Part shown: piece by piece, positions 57,565 to 64,000 of the stretch
Numbering within the stretch: the first letter of the stretch is position 1
Layout of the letters: each line of letters begins with the position of its first letter
Origin: Mycobacterium heidelbergense
GTDB taxonomy: Bacteria; Actinomycetota; Actinomycetes; Mycobacteriales; Mycobacteriaceae
Assembly: GCF_010730745.1 (NCBI RefSeq)
Contig: NZ_AP022615.1
Location: 4,402,001-4,466,000 of the forward strand
Reading direction: 5' to 3'
DNA: 64,000 bases
Program-made: the position numbers and the translations under genes
The notes under the pieces: generated by a model
Seen by the model: only the letters and a program-made list of their open reading frames with translations
Told to the model about the DNA's origin: nothing
Database searches by the model: none

Positions 57565-58692
57565 CTAGGGGGTCGGACCGCGCGGCGCCGGGTCGTCCGC
57601 TGACTCACCGGCGTCGCCGGGTATGTGCTCGAGCACCCTCGTCAAGTAAGGCTGTCGGCCGTTCGGGTCGGGCTGCTGATCGGCGGGAGCGCCGTCCCGC
57701 TCCCCCGGCGCGCCGGCTTCGGCGGCCGGTTCCCCGGCGGCCGCGTTCGGCTGGGGCGCAATCGGCGCCCGCGCCGGCGGGGCGACGGCCTGGGCCACTT
57801 GTGGCGTCGGCGCGTGCACGACCCGCTTTGCCGGAGCGGGCTGGCTGTCCGGAGCGAGCTGGATACCCACGGCGAGCGATAGCGACGAGACGAACGTGAT
57901 CGCACCGGCGGCCAATGCGGTCGCGGCCCCGGCGTAGGACAGCTTCTTCCGGGGCGGCGGCGCGGCCGCGACGGCGGCGGGTTCGCTGATCTGCGCCACC
58001 AGCTGATCGTCGGTGAACTCGGTGCTTCGAGCCGCGGCCAGCGCCGCGCCCCGTGCGATGGTCACCTGGGCCATGGTCTGCGCGAAAACCGGTACCGGCA
58101 AGGTCTTTTCGAGCTGCCAGGAGAGTCCATTGATTTCGCTGTCCGCGCCGACGACAACCACTCCGCCCGGCCGCCACCCATCCCGCTCGAACATCCCGCT
58201 CAGCCAGCACGTCAGCCCGTCGAAGCCGCCCCGCACCTGCTTGGTGGCCGTTTGCGTCTCGCCGTCGTGGGTGTCGACCATGACGACCGTGGACCACTCG
58301 TGCTCGAGGACGCAGACCGCGGTCTGCTCGTGACCGATGACGGGGGCGATGGCCCGGGCCAGGGTCTCGACCGCCTCGAGCAACCGGACCGGCACGACGT
58401 TGTCGAAACCCGCGTCGGTCAGCGCCTCCAACAGCAGTGCCGCCTGCGCCGACGCGTCGTCGCTCCAGGTCAGCCCGATGACGCGCAGCCGGTGATCGCT
58501 TGCGGCCGCGAGCGCGTCCACCCGCAATACCTCGCCCGCCACGTTTTCCGCGGTACTCGCGGCGCCCGCGCCACGGCCGGCGCGCAAGCCCAGCTCGTGA
58601 TGGTCCAGGATGGTGCCTTCTGCGTCGTGCCCCTCAGCGAGGACCCACCCGACGGTGGCCGGCGTCAGTGATAGCCCTAGTACCGTATCCAA
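57565..58692 (-). CDS. DUF7159-type mycobacterial membrane-anchored protein
   Basis: The 375-residue protein starts MDTVLGLSLTPATVGWVLAE, the hallmark of a mycobacterial family (DUF7159). Its N-terminal 230 residues look like an actin/Hsp70-type fold (GLSLTPATVGW, VCVLEHEWSTVVMVDTHDGE, GGVVVVGADSEI). One transmembrane segment follows (LSYAGAATALAAGAITFVSSLSLAVG) and then an 80-residue Pro/Ala-rich outer tail. The function is unknown; related proteins occur in several copies per genome. It is divergent from fbpB. Confidence 0.75.
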   Translation of the reverse strand: MDTVLGLSLTPATVGWVLAEGHDAEGTILDHHELGLRAGRGAGAASTAENVAGEVLRVDALAAASDHRLRVIGLTWSDDASAQAALLLEALTDAGFDNVVPVRLLEAVETLARAIAPVIGHEQTAVCVLEHEWSTVVMVDTHDGETQTATKQVRGGFDGLTCWLSGMFERDGWRPGGVVVVGADSEINGLSWQLEKTLPVPVFAQTMAQVTIARGAALAAARSTEFTDDQLVAQISEPAAVAAAPPPRKKLSYAGAATALAAGAITFVSSLSLAVGIQLAPDSQPAPAKRVVHAPTPQVAQAVAPPARAPIAPQPNAAAGEPAAEAGAPGERDGAPADQQPDPNGRQPYLTRVLEHIPGDAGESADDPAPRGPTP

Positions 58693-59189
58693 ACTCGCAC
58701 CTCAATCGGTCCCGGACCGCCGGCGCCCTCAGCCGCACTGTCGCGCACCACAAGCTCGTTGCGCGGCGGTTTCGTGAGGGCCGGAACGGACCGGGATAGC
58801 GTGGTCCCCATCGGCTTGCTCCGTGAGAGCCTACGCGGTCTGTGCAAGTTCGGCTGCCCCGGTACGAAATCCCCGTGAAACTCACAGGCGGCGAGTGGCC
58901 AAGCGCCGAATCGCGCCCCAGCCGTCGGCGCCGGCCCGCCAATTCGGTGGTCCCGCGCGAAGGCGCGCCGCCCCAAACCCGCAGGTGACGCGGTGGCACC
59001 GCACGGCCACCCGTGTGGTGTGGGAGGCCGCGTGACATTGCGTCGCGTTATCCGAGTTACGAAACTCGCCGCGAAAACCGATACAAGACCGAGACGTCTT
59101 CGCGTCCCAATCGACATTTGGCGTATTCACGCGGTAAATTCCAGCCGAGAGCACCACGATCTAACGATCTAACGACAAGGGGCGCCGGC
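58693..59189. other. Intergenic region upstream of fbpB
   Basis: This 497-base divergent gap lies between the DUF7159 gene and fbpB. I see no supported gene. The last 45 bases carry CGATCTAACGATCTAACGAC, a tandem repeat of GATCTAAC, and ACAAGGGG as ribosome binding site for fbpB. The rest is G+C rich without clear promoter hexamers. Confidence 0.5.
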
Positions 59190-60182
59190 ATGACAGACGT
59201 GAGCGAGAAGATCCGGGCCTGGGGGCGCCGGCTTTTGGTCGGTGCGGCAGCGGCTGTCACCCTGCCCGGCCTGATCGGTCTTGCCGGTGGCGCGGCGACC
59301 GCGGGGGCGTTCTCGCGCCCGGGTCTGCCGGTCGAATACCTGCAGGTGCCATCCGCTGGAATGGGGCGCAACATCAAGGTCCAATTCCAGAGCGGCGGCG
59401 ACGGCTCCCCGGCGGTGTACCTGCTCGACGGGCTGCGGGCCCAGGACGACTACAACGGCTGGGACATCAACACCCCCGCGTTCGAGTGGTACTACAAGTC
59501 CGGCCTGTCGATCATCATGCCCGTCGGCGGGCAGTCCAGCTTCTACGCCGACTGGTATGGCCCGGCCTGCGGCAAGGCCGGCTGTTCCACCTACAAGTGG
59601 GAAACCTTCCTGACCAGCGAACTGCCACAATGGCTGTCCTCCAACCGGAGCGTCAAGCCCAACGGCAGCGCCGCGATCGGCATCTCGATGTCCGGTTCGT
59701 CGGCGATGATCCTCGCGGCCTACCACCCGGGACAGTTCATCTACGCCGGGTCGCTGTCGGCCCTCATGGACCCGTCTTCGGGGATGGGGCCGTCGCTGAT
59801 CGGACTCGCCATGGGTGACGCCGGAGGCTACAAGCCCGACGCCATGTGGGGCCCGTCGAGCGACCCCGCCTGGCAGCGCAACGACCCGACGATTCAGATC
59901 GGCAAGCTGGTCGGCAACAACACCCGCCTGTGGGTCTACTGCGGTAACGGCACACCGTCGGAGCTGGGCGGGGCCAACATGCCCGCCGAGTTCCTGGAAA
60001 ACTTCGTGCGCAGCAGCAACCTGAAGTTCCAGGACGCCTACAACGCGGCCGGCGGCCACAACGCCGTGTTCAACTTCAACGCCAACGGCACGCACAGCTG
60101 GGAGTACTGGGGAGCCCAGCTCAACGCCATGAAGCCCGATCTGCAGGGCGCCTTGGGTGCCACCGCGGGCGGCGGCGGCTAA
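59190..60182 (+). CDS. fbpB: Antigen 85B, diacylglycerol acyltransferase/mycolyltransferase
   Basis: The 330-residue secreted mycolyltransferase matches antigen 85B closely. It has a signal peptide with the Arg-Arg sequence (IRAWGRRLLVGAAAAVTLPG) and mature start FSRPGLPVEYLQVPS, then IKVQFQSGG, LLDGLRAQDDYNGWDIN, the nucleophile elbow GISMSGSSAM (Ser near residue 166), ELGGANMPAEFLE with the Glu, and FNANGTHSWEYW with the His. It transfers mycolic acid between trehalose mycolates and arabinogalactan in the cell wall and binds fibronectin. AAGGGG nine bases before the ATG fixes the start. In M. tuberculosis a secreted chorismate mutase gene separates fbpB from rpfC; here it is missing. Confidence 0.95.
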   Translation: MTDVSEKIRAWGRRLLVGAAAAVTLPGLIGLAGGAATAGAFSRPGLPVEYLQVPSAGMGRNIKVQFQSGGDGSPAVYLLDGLRAQDDYNGWDINTPAFEWYYKSGLSIIMPVGGQSSFYADWYGPACGKAGCSTYKWETFLTSELPQWLSSNRSVKPNGSAAIGISMSGSSAMILAAYHPGQFIYAGSLSALMDPSSGMGPSLIGLAMGDAGGYKPDAMWGPSSDPAWQRNDPTIQIGKLVGNNTRLWVYCGNGTPSELGGANMPAEFLENFVRSSNLKFQDAYNAAGGHNAVFNFNANGTHSWEYWGAQLNAMKPDLQGALGATAGGGG

Positions 60183-60382
60183 GCCCGCTCACTGCGGCCC
60201 TTACCACCCGATCCCCCTCATCGGCGAATCGGGTGGTATTGCCAGGGCTGACTTAATTATTTCTCACCAATTTCTAAAGCTCCCATTCGGTCGTCGGTGA
60301 AACCAATTTCGCTGGTAGACGGCGTATCTCGGTTATCTCGCGACATTTTCGAATAGGTAACGCTTCGGACACGCCCGGCGAA

Positions 60383-60805
60383 ATGCTGGACATGAGAAAA
60401 CTCTGCAAACCTCTCGCCGAGTCCGTAATGGTCGGTGGGTTGGTTGCAGCGTCGCTGACCTCGTCAGCCGGTGTGGCCAACGCCGCCCCCACAACCCCGA
60501 ACTGGGACGCCGTCGCGCAATGCGAGTCCGGCGGCAACTGGCACGCCAACACCGGAAACGGCGAATACGGTGGGCTGCAATTCAAGCCGAGCACGTGGGC
60601 CCGATACGGCGGCGTCGGCAACCCCGCGGACGCGTCCCGGGAGCAACAGATCGCGGTGGCCAACCGCCTCTTCGCGGAGGAGGGACTGGAGCCGTGGCCG
60701 AAGTGCGGTTCGGCCTCGGGTCTTCCTCTCGCGTGGTATTCGCACCCGGCGCAGGGCATCAAGCAGATCATCAACGGGCTCATTCAGGCGGCCGTGCCGC
60801 ATTAA
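60383..60805 (+). CDS. rpfC: Resuscitation-promoting factor C
   Basis: The 140-residue secreted Rpf has a signal peptide (LAESVMVGGLVAASLTSSAG, cut after ANA) and then the 75-residue Rpf domain: NWDAVAQCESGGNWHANTGN with the catalytic Glu, GEYGGLQFKPSTWARYGG, and LFAEEGLEPWPKCG forming the disulfide. It is a lysozyme-like peptidoglycan hydrolase that wakes dormant cells. There is no other domain, as in RpfC. The start is ATG 60383 or 60392, as the ribosome binding site is weak. The 200-base upstream gap is A+T-rich and could hold a leader, but I recognise no riboswitch. Confidence 0.9.
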   Translation: MLDMRKLCKPLAESVMVGGLVAASLTSSAGVANAAPTTPNWDAVAQCESGGNWHANTGNGEYGGLQFKPSTWARYGGVGNPADASREQQIAVANRLFAEEGLEPWPKCGSASGLPLAWYSHPAQGIKQIINGLIQAAVPH

Positions 60806-60871
60806 TGAATATCGGCGTCTGTGACCCCTATGGGTCTATGACCGAGCGCGAAGCTGTGTTTGGATCAGGCC

Positions 60872-61327
60872 ATGGAAGGTTCGGCGACTGTTCATATGGC
60901 GGCGCCCGCGGACAAGATCTGGGATCTCATCGCGGACGTTCGCAACACCGGACGGTTCTCTCCAGAAGTGTTTGAGGCGGAGTGGCTGGGCGACGCGACC
61001 GGCCCGGCGCTGGGCGCTAAGTTCCGCGGCCACGTCCGGCGCAATGAGCTGGGGCCGGTGTACTGGACGACGTGCGAGGTGACCGCGTGCGAGCCCGGCC
61101 GTGAATTCGGGTTCGCGGTGATGCTCGGCGACAGGCCGGTGAACAACTGGCATTACCGATTGGCGCCGTCCGGTGGCGGCACCGACGTCACCGAGTCGTT
61201 TCGGCTCAACCCGGCGCCATGGCTCGGCGTGTATTGGCTGTTCGGTGGCTTTCTACGCAAGCGACGCAACGTCCGCGACATGACCAAAACGCTGAACCGC
61301 ATCAAAGACGTGGTCGAGGCGGGCTGA
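60872..61327 (+). CDS. SRPBCC (START-like) family protein (Rv1883c-like)
   Basis: The 151-residue protein is a single SRPBCC domain: GSATVHMAAPADKIWDLIAD, VRNTGRFSPEVFEAEWL, GAKFRGHVRRNELG, and GTDVTESFRLNPAPWLGVYW before the long C-terminal helix. It would bind a hydrophobic ligand. I take the ATG at 60872; a TTG at 60860 is in frame. It is 6 bases from the SDR gene, so the two are likely co-transcribed, matching Rv1883c-Rv1882c. Confidence 0.75.
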   Translation: MEGSATVHMAAPADKIWDLIADVRNTGRFSPEVFEAEWLGDATGPALGAKFRGHVRRNELGPVYWTTCEVTACEPGREFGFAVMLGDRPVNNWHYRLAPSGGGTDVTESFRLNPAPWLGVYWLFGGFLRKRRNVRDMTKTLNRIKDVVEAG

Positions 61328-61333
61328 GGCCTG

Positions 61334-62167
61334 GTGAAATCGGTCTTCGTCACCGGCGCGGGCAGCGGCATGGGCCGCGAGGGAGCGAAGCTCTTCCATG
61401 CCAACGGTTGGCGGGTCGGCGCGGTCGACCGCAACGACGACGGCCTGGTGACACTGAAACGGGAGCTGGGTGACGATCGGCTGTGGACCCGGGCCGTCGA
61501 TGTGACCGATAAGGCCGCGCTGGACGGCGCCCTGGCCGACTTTTGTGCCGGCAATACCGGCGGCGGGCTAGACATGATGTGGAACAACGCCGGCATCGGC
61601 GAATCGGGCTGGTTCGAGGACGTGCCCTACGACGCCGCGATGCGCGTCGTCGACGTGAACTTCAAGGCGGTGTTGACCGGCGCGTATGCCGCACTGCCCT
61701 ATCTCAAGAAAAGTCCCGGCAGTTTGATGTTCTCGACGTCGTCGTCCTCGGGCACCTACGGCATGCCAAGGATCGCGGTCTACTCGTCGACCAAGCATGC
61801 GGTTAAGGGGCTGACCGAGGCCCTCAGCGTGGAATGGCAGCGACACGGTGTGCGGGTCGCCGACGTGCTGCCGGGCCTGATCGACACGGGTATCCTCCGC
61901 ACCACCACCAACCACTCCGACGATGCGGGGCCGACGATGTCCGCCGAGGAGATCCGCGCCCGCGCGCCCAGGAGGGGCATGTTCCGGCTGATGCCCGCGA
62001 CGAGCGTGGCAGAGGCGGCATGGCAGGCCTACCACAACCCGAGGCGGTTGCATTGGTATGTGCCCAAGAGCATTCGCGTGATCGACCTGCTCAAGGGTCT
62101 GAGCCCGGAGTTCGTGCGGGGTCGGATCGTCAAATCCCTACCCGCATTGATGCCCAAGCGGCAGTAA
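61334..62167 (+). CDS. Short-chain dehydrogenase/reductase (Rv1882c-like)
   Basis: The 277-residue classical SDR has SVFVTGAGSGMGREGAKLFH (T-G-x-x-x-G-x-G cofactor site), MMWNNAGIGESGWF (N-N-A-G), the catalytic Ser in LMFSTSSSSGTYG, and Tyr-x-x-x-Lys in VYSSTKHAVKGLTEAL. It would use NAD(P)H on a carbonyl or hydroxyl substrate that cannot be named. The start is GTG at 61334, with the preceding gene's end acting as leader. lppE follows 13 bases later. Confidence 0.85.
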   Translation: MKSVFVTGAGSGMGREGAKLFHANGWRVGAVDRNDDGLVTLKRELGDDRLWTRAVDVTDKAALDGALADFCAGNTGGGLDMMWNNAGIGESGWFEDVPYDAAMRVVDVNFKAVLTGAYAALPYLKKSPGSLMFSTSSSSGTYGMPRIAVYSSTKHAVKGLTEALSVEWQRHGVRVADVLPGLIDTGILRTTTNHSDDAGPTMSAEEIRARAPRRGMFRLMPATSVAEAAWQAYHNPRRLHWYVPKSIRVIDLLKGLSPEFVRGRIVKSLPALMPKRQ

Positions 62168-62180
62168 AGGAGGTAACCCG

Positions 62181-62600
62181 GTGCAAAACCGGTTGTTCAC
62201 AGTTGGTTTCGCCCTGATAGCCGGGGCCAGCGTCGCAGGGTGCGCGCAGGCCGGACCGACGGCGCAAAAAGCCGCGCATCTCACCATTGACGGCGCCACA
62301 CACGCGGCGCCTCGTCCCGCGTGCAGCCAGATCCAGTCGTATCGGACCATCAACATCCGCGACGAGAAGGGCCAGGTCGAGGCGGTGGTACGGCTCGACG
62401 GCTACCGGGTCGTCCCGCAATGGGTGAAGATCCGTAACGTCGACGGGTTCACCGGCAGCTTCTGGCACGGCGGGGTGGGAGACGCGCGCGTCGACGTCAC
62501 CAACGATGCGTACACCATCACCGGCAGCGCCTACGGCATCAACAGCAGCAATCCCAACAAGGTGGTGACGACGGACTTCAAGATCACCGCCGAGTGCTGA
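62181..62600 (+). CDS. lppE: LppE-like lipoprotein
   Basis: The 139-residue lipoprotein starts QNRLFTVGFALIAGASVAGC, with the lipobox S-V-A-G-C and modified Cys near residue 21. The mature part resembles the LpqH/19-kDa-like beta-sandwich group: SYRTINIRDEKGQVEAVVRL, VKIRNVDGFTGSFWHGG and a final ITAEC. AAGGAGGT eight bases before the GTG at 62181 fixes the start. It is anchored outside the inner membrane; function unknown. Position agrees with Rv1881c. Confidence 0.85.
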   Translation: MQNRLFTVGFALIAGASVAGCAQAGPTAQKAAHLTIDGATHAAPRPACSQIQSYRTINIRDEKGQVEAVVRLDGYRVVPQWVKIRNVDGFTGSFWHGGVGDARVDVTNDAYTITGSAYGINSSNPNKVVTTDFKITAEC

Positions 62601-62658
62601 GCACCCTTCACGGGTCGGGCCTACGCTGGGTCACGACCACTTTCCCGATGGAGGACCG

Positions 62659-63990
62659 GTGAAGGAGCGACTGCACTGGCTCGCGATGCACGGTTTCGTC
62701 CGCGGCGTCGCGGCGATCGGTATGCGGCGGGGTGAATTGCAGGCCAGGTTGATCGCCGATCCGACGGTCGCCGCCGATCCGGTGCCGTTTTACGACCAAC
62801 TGCGGGCCCGGGGCCCGTTGGTGCATGGTCGCGTCAACTATGTGACGACCGACCACGCGCTGGCCCATGAGCTGCTGCGGTCCGACGACTTTCGAGTGGT
62901 GAACATGGGCTCGAATCTGCCGGCACCGGTGCGCTGGCTCGAGCGCCGCACCCGCGACGATCTCCTGCACCCGCTGCGCGAACCGTCGTTGCTGGCCGTC
63001 GAGCCGCCGGACCACACCCGCTACCGCAAGACGGTATCGGCGGTGTTCACGCCGCGGGCCGTCGCCGCGTTGCGCGACCGGGTCGAGCAGACCGCGGTCA
63101 ATCTCCTGGACCAGCTGTCCCGGCAGGCCGATGCCTCCGTTGTCGTCGACATCGTCGGACGGTATTGCTCGCAGCTTCCGGTCGCGATCATCAGCGACAT
63201 CTTGGGCGTGCCCGAGCAAGACCGAAGGCGCGTCCTCGAATTCGGTGAACTGGCCGCGCCGAGCCTGGACATCGGGTTGCCGTGGCGGCAGTACCGGAGC
63301 GTGCAGGACGGTATCGCCGGATTCAACGTCTGGCTCGCCGGCCACCTGCGGGAACTGCGCCGCGCCCCGAGCGACAACCTGATGAGCCAGCTGATCCAGA
63401 CGGCCGAAAGCGGCTCCGCCGAAACGCATCTGAACGAGACCGAGCTGCAGGCCATCGCCGGCCTGGTGCTGGCCGCCGGGTTCGAGACCACGGTAAACCT
63501 GTTGGGCAACGGGATTCGCATGCTGCTGGACGCGCCCGAGCATCTGGACACGCTGCGCCGACGTCCCGAATTGTGGCCCAACGCCGTCGAAGAGATCTTG
63601 CGGCTGGAGTCACCGGTGCAGCTCACCGCGCGGGTGGCGCTCAAAGACGTCGAGGTGGCGGGCATGCGGATCCGGCGCGGCGAGCTGGTCGTCATCTATC
63701 TGGCCGCCGCCAATCGGGATCCGTCGGTGTTCCCCGATGCGCACCGCTTCGACATCGAAAGACCAAACGCGGGAAGGCATCTCGCGTTCTCCGGGGGCCG
63801 GCACTTCTGCCTGGGCGCCGCCCTTGCGCGCGCCGAGGGCGAGGTCGGGCTGCGCGCCTTCTTCGACCGTTTTCCCGAGGCGCGGGTGGCGGGCGCCGGC
63901 AGTAGGCGGGACACGCGGGTGCTGCGCGGTTGGTCGACGCTGCCGGTGACCTTGGGGCCAGCGCGGTCGATGGCTCCGCTCGACGCCTAG
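62659..63990 (+). CDS. cyp140: Cytochrome P450 140
   Basis: The 443-residue P450 has an N-terminal HGFVRGVAAIGMRRGELQAR, the I-helix GLVLAAGFETTVNLLGNGI, the ExxR pair in VEEILRLESPVQ, and the haem-binding loop FSGGRHFCLGAALARAEG with the axial Cys near residue 383. Sequence and position next to lppE match M. tuberculosis CYP140 (Rv1880c). The substrate is not established. The start is GTG at 62659, preceded by ATGGAGGACC. The stop lies ten bases from the window's end. Confidence 0.9.
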   Translation: MKERLHWLAMHGFVRGVAAIGMRRGELQARLIADPTVAADPVPFYDQLRARGPLVHGRVNYVTTDHALAHELLRSDDFRVVNMGSNLPAPVRWLERRTRDDLLHPLREPSLLAVEPPDHTRYRKTVSAVFTPRAVAALRDRVEQTAVNLLDQLSRQADASVVVDIVGRYCSQLPVAIISDILGVPEQDRRRVLEFGELAAPSLDIGLPWRQYRSVQDGIAGFNVWLAGHLRELRRAPSDNLMSQLIQTAESGSAETHLNETELQAIAGLVLAAGFETTVNLLGNGIRMLLDAPEHLDTLRRRPELWPNAVEEILRLESPVQLTARVALKDVEVAGMRIRRGELVVIYLAAANRDPSVFPDAHRFDIERPNAGRHLAFSGGRHFCLGAALARAEGEVGLRAFFDRFPEARVAGAGSRRDTRVLRGWSTLPVTLGPARSMAPLDA

Positions 63991-64000
63991 GGTCCGGACC

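Noticed and set aside
60183..60382. Possible riboswitch upstream of rpfC (as the c-di-AMP type upstream of rpfA)
   Set aside because: The region is A+T-rich and long enough, but I could not find the conserved cores of the ydaO-type element.
1..64000. CRISPR arrays, tRNA, rRNA and complete insertion sequences
   Set aside because: No regularly spaced repeats, tRNA-like cloverleaf ends, rRNA blocks or transposase genes with terminal repeats were seen on reading.

Overview
The window is chromosomal DNA from a Mycobacterium, most likely a slow grower. The marker genes are antigen 85B (fbpB), a resuscitation-promoting factor (rpfC), a PE_PGRS gene, a 13E12-repeat HNH gene, an MmpL/PapA lipid locus, full-length isocitrate lyase 2, cyp140, and several lipoproteins (lppC, lppE). 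From memory of the M. tuberculosis map, about 21-64 kb follows the block from tpx (Rv1932) down to cyp140 (Rv1880c), in reverse orientation and with gaps and insertions. The PE_PGRS gene argues against the M. avium complex, which is generally said to lack that family. I cannot name the species.

Layout. 0-7.2 kb: end of a GH16 glycanase, a SAM methyltransferase, the amino-acid permease cycA, then a visibly A+T-richer stretch (about 3.0-5.3 kb) with a GjpA-type porin gene. A frameshifted relic of that gene's 5' end sits at the end of cycA. Next come an AraC regulator, its VOC partner killed by a stop codon, and an epimerase. 7.4-10.4 kb: a small Met-rich membrane protein behind a DosR-like box, and a CitA/CitB-type two-component pair. 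10.4-17.7 kb: a lipid acylation/export locus (PapA-like acyltransferase, two tandemly duplicated acyltransferases, MmpL) whose two transcription units carry copies of one regulatory element. 18-21.7 kb: PE-like T7SS substrate, flavin monooxygenase, small secreted protein, NYN nuclease-like protein, nitronate monooxygenase.

21.8-32.6 kb: tpx, two DJ-1 superfamily genes, NTF2-like protein, fadD31, SRPBCC protein, small secreted proteins, an LLM oxidoreductase, icl2 and lppC. 32.6-46 kb: an FAD oxidoreductase/TetR divergon with two operators, two neighbouring genes that each appear internally deleted, D-amino acid oxidase, enoyl-CoA hydratase, amidohydrolase, NanT-like transporter, cinA, dtd and others. 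46-52.2 kb: zinc dehydrogenase, Baeyer-Villiger-type monooxygenase behind a palindrome, a 13E12 HNH gene with an SOS-like box, and a PE_PGRS gene with a one-base frameshift. 52.5-57 kb: a KstR-box nitronate monooxygenase and a CYP125-like P450 followed by a zinc alcohol dehydrogenase, suggesting a small sterol or branched-lipid catabolic module. 57-64 kb: YceI, DUF7159 protein, fbpB, rpfC, SRPBCC, SDR, lppE, cyp140.

Two themes run across the window. First, many convergent or tandem gene junctions hold long near-perfect palindromes, and two of them (10392-10449 and 38344-38399) are copies of one family with 16-base loops. Second, gene decay is frequent: gjpA relic, VOC, SpoIIAA-like tail, nitroreductase, SRPBCC and PE_PGRS. 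No tRNA, rRNA, CRISPR array or complete insertion sequence was recognised.
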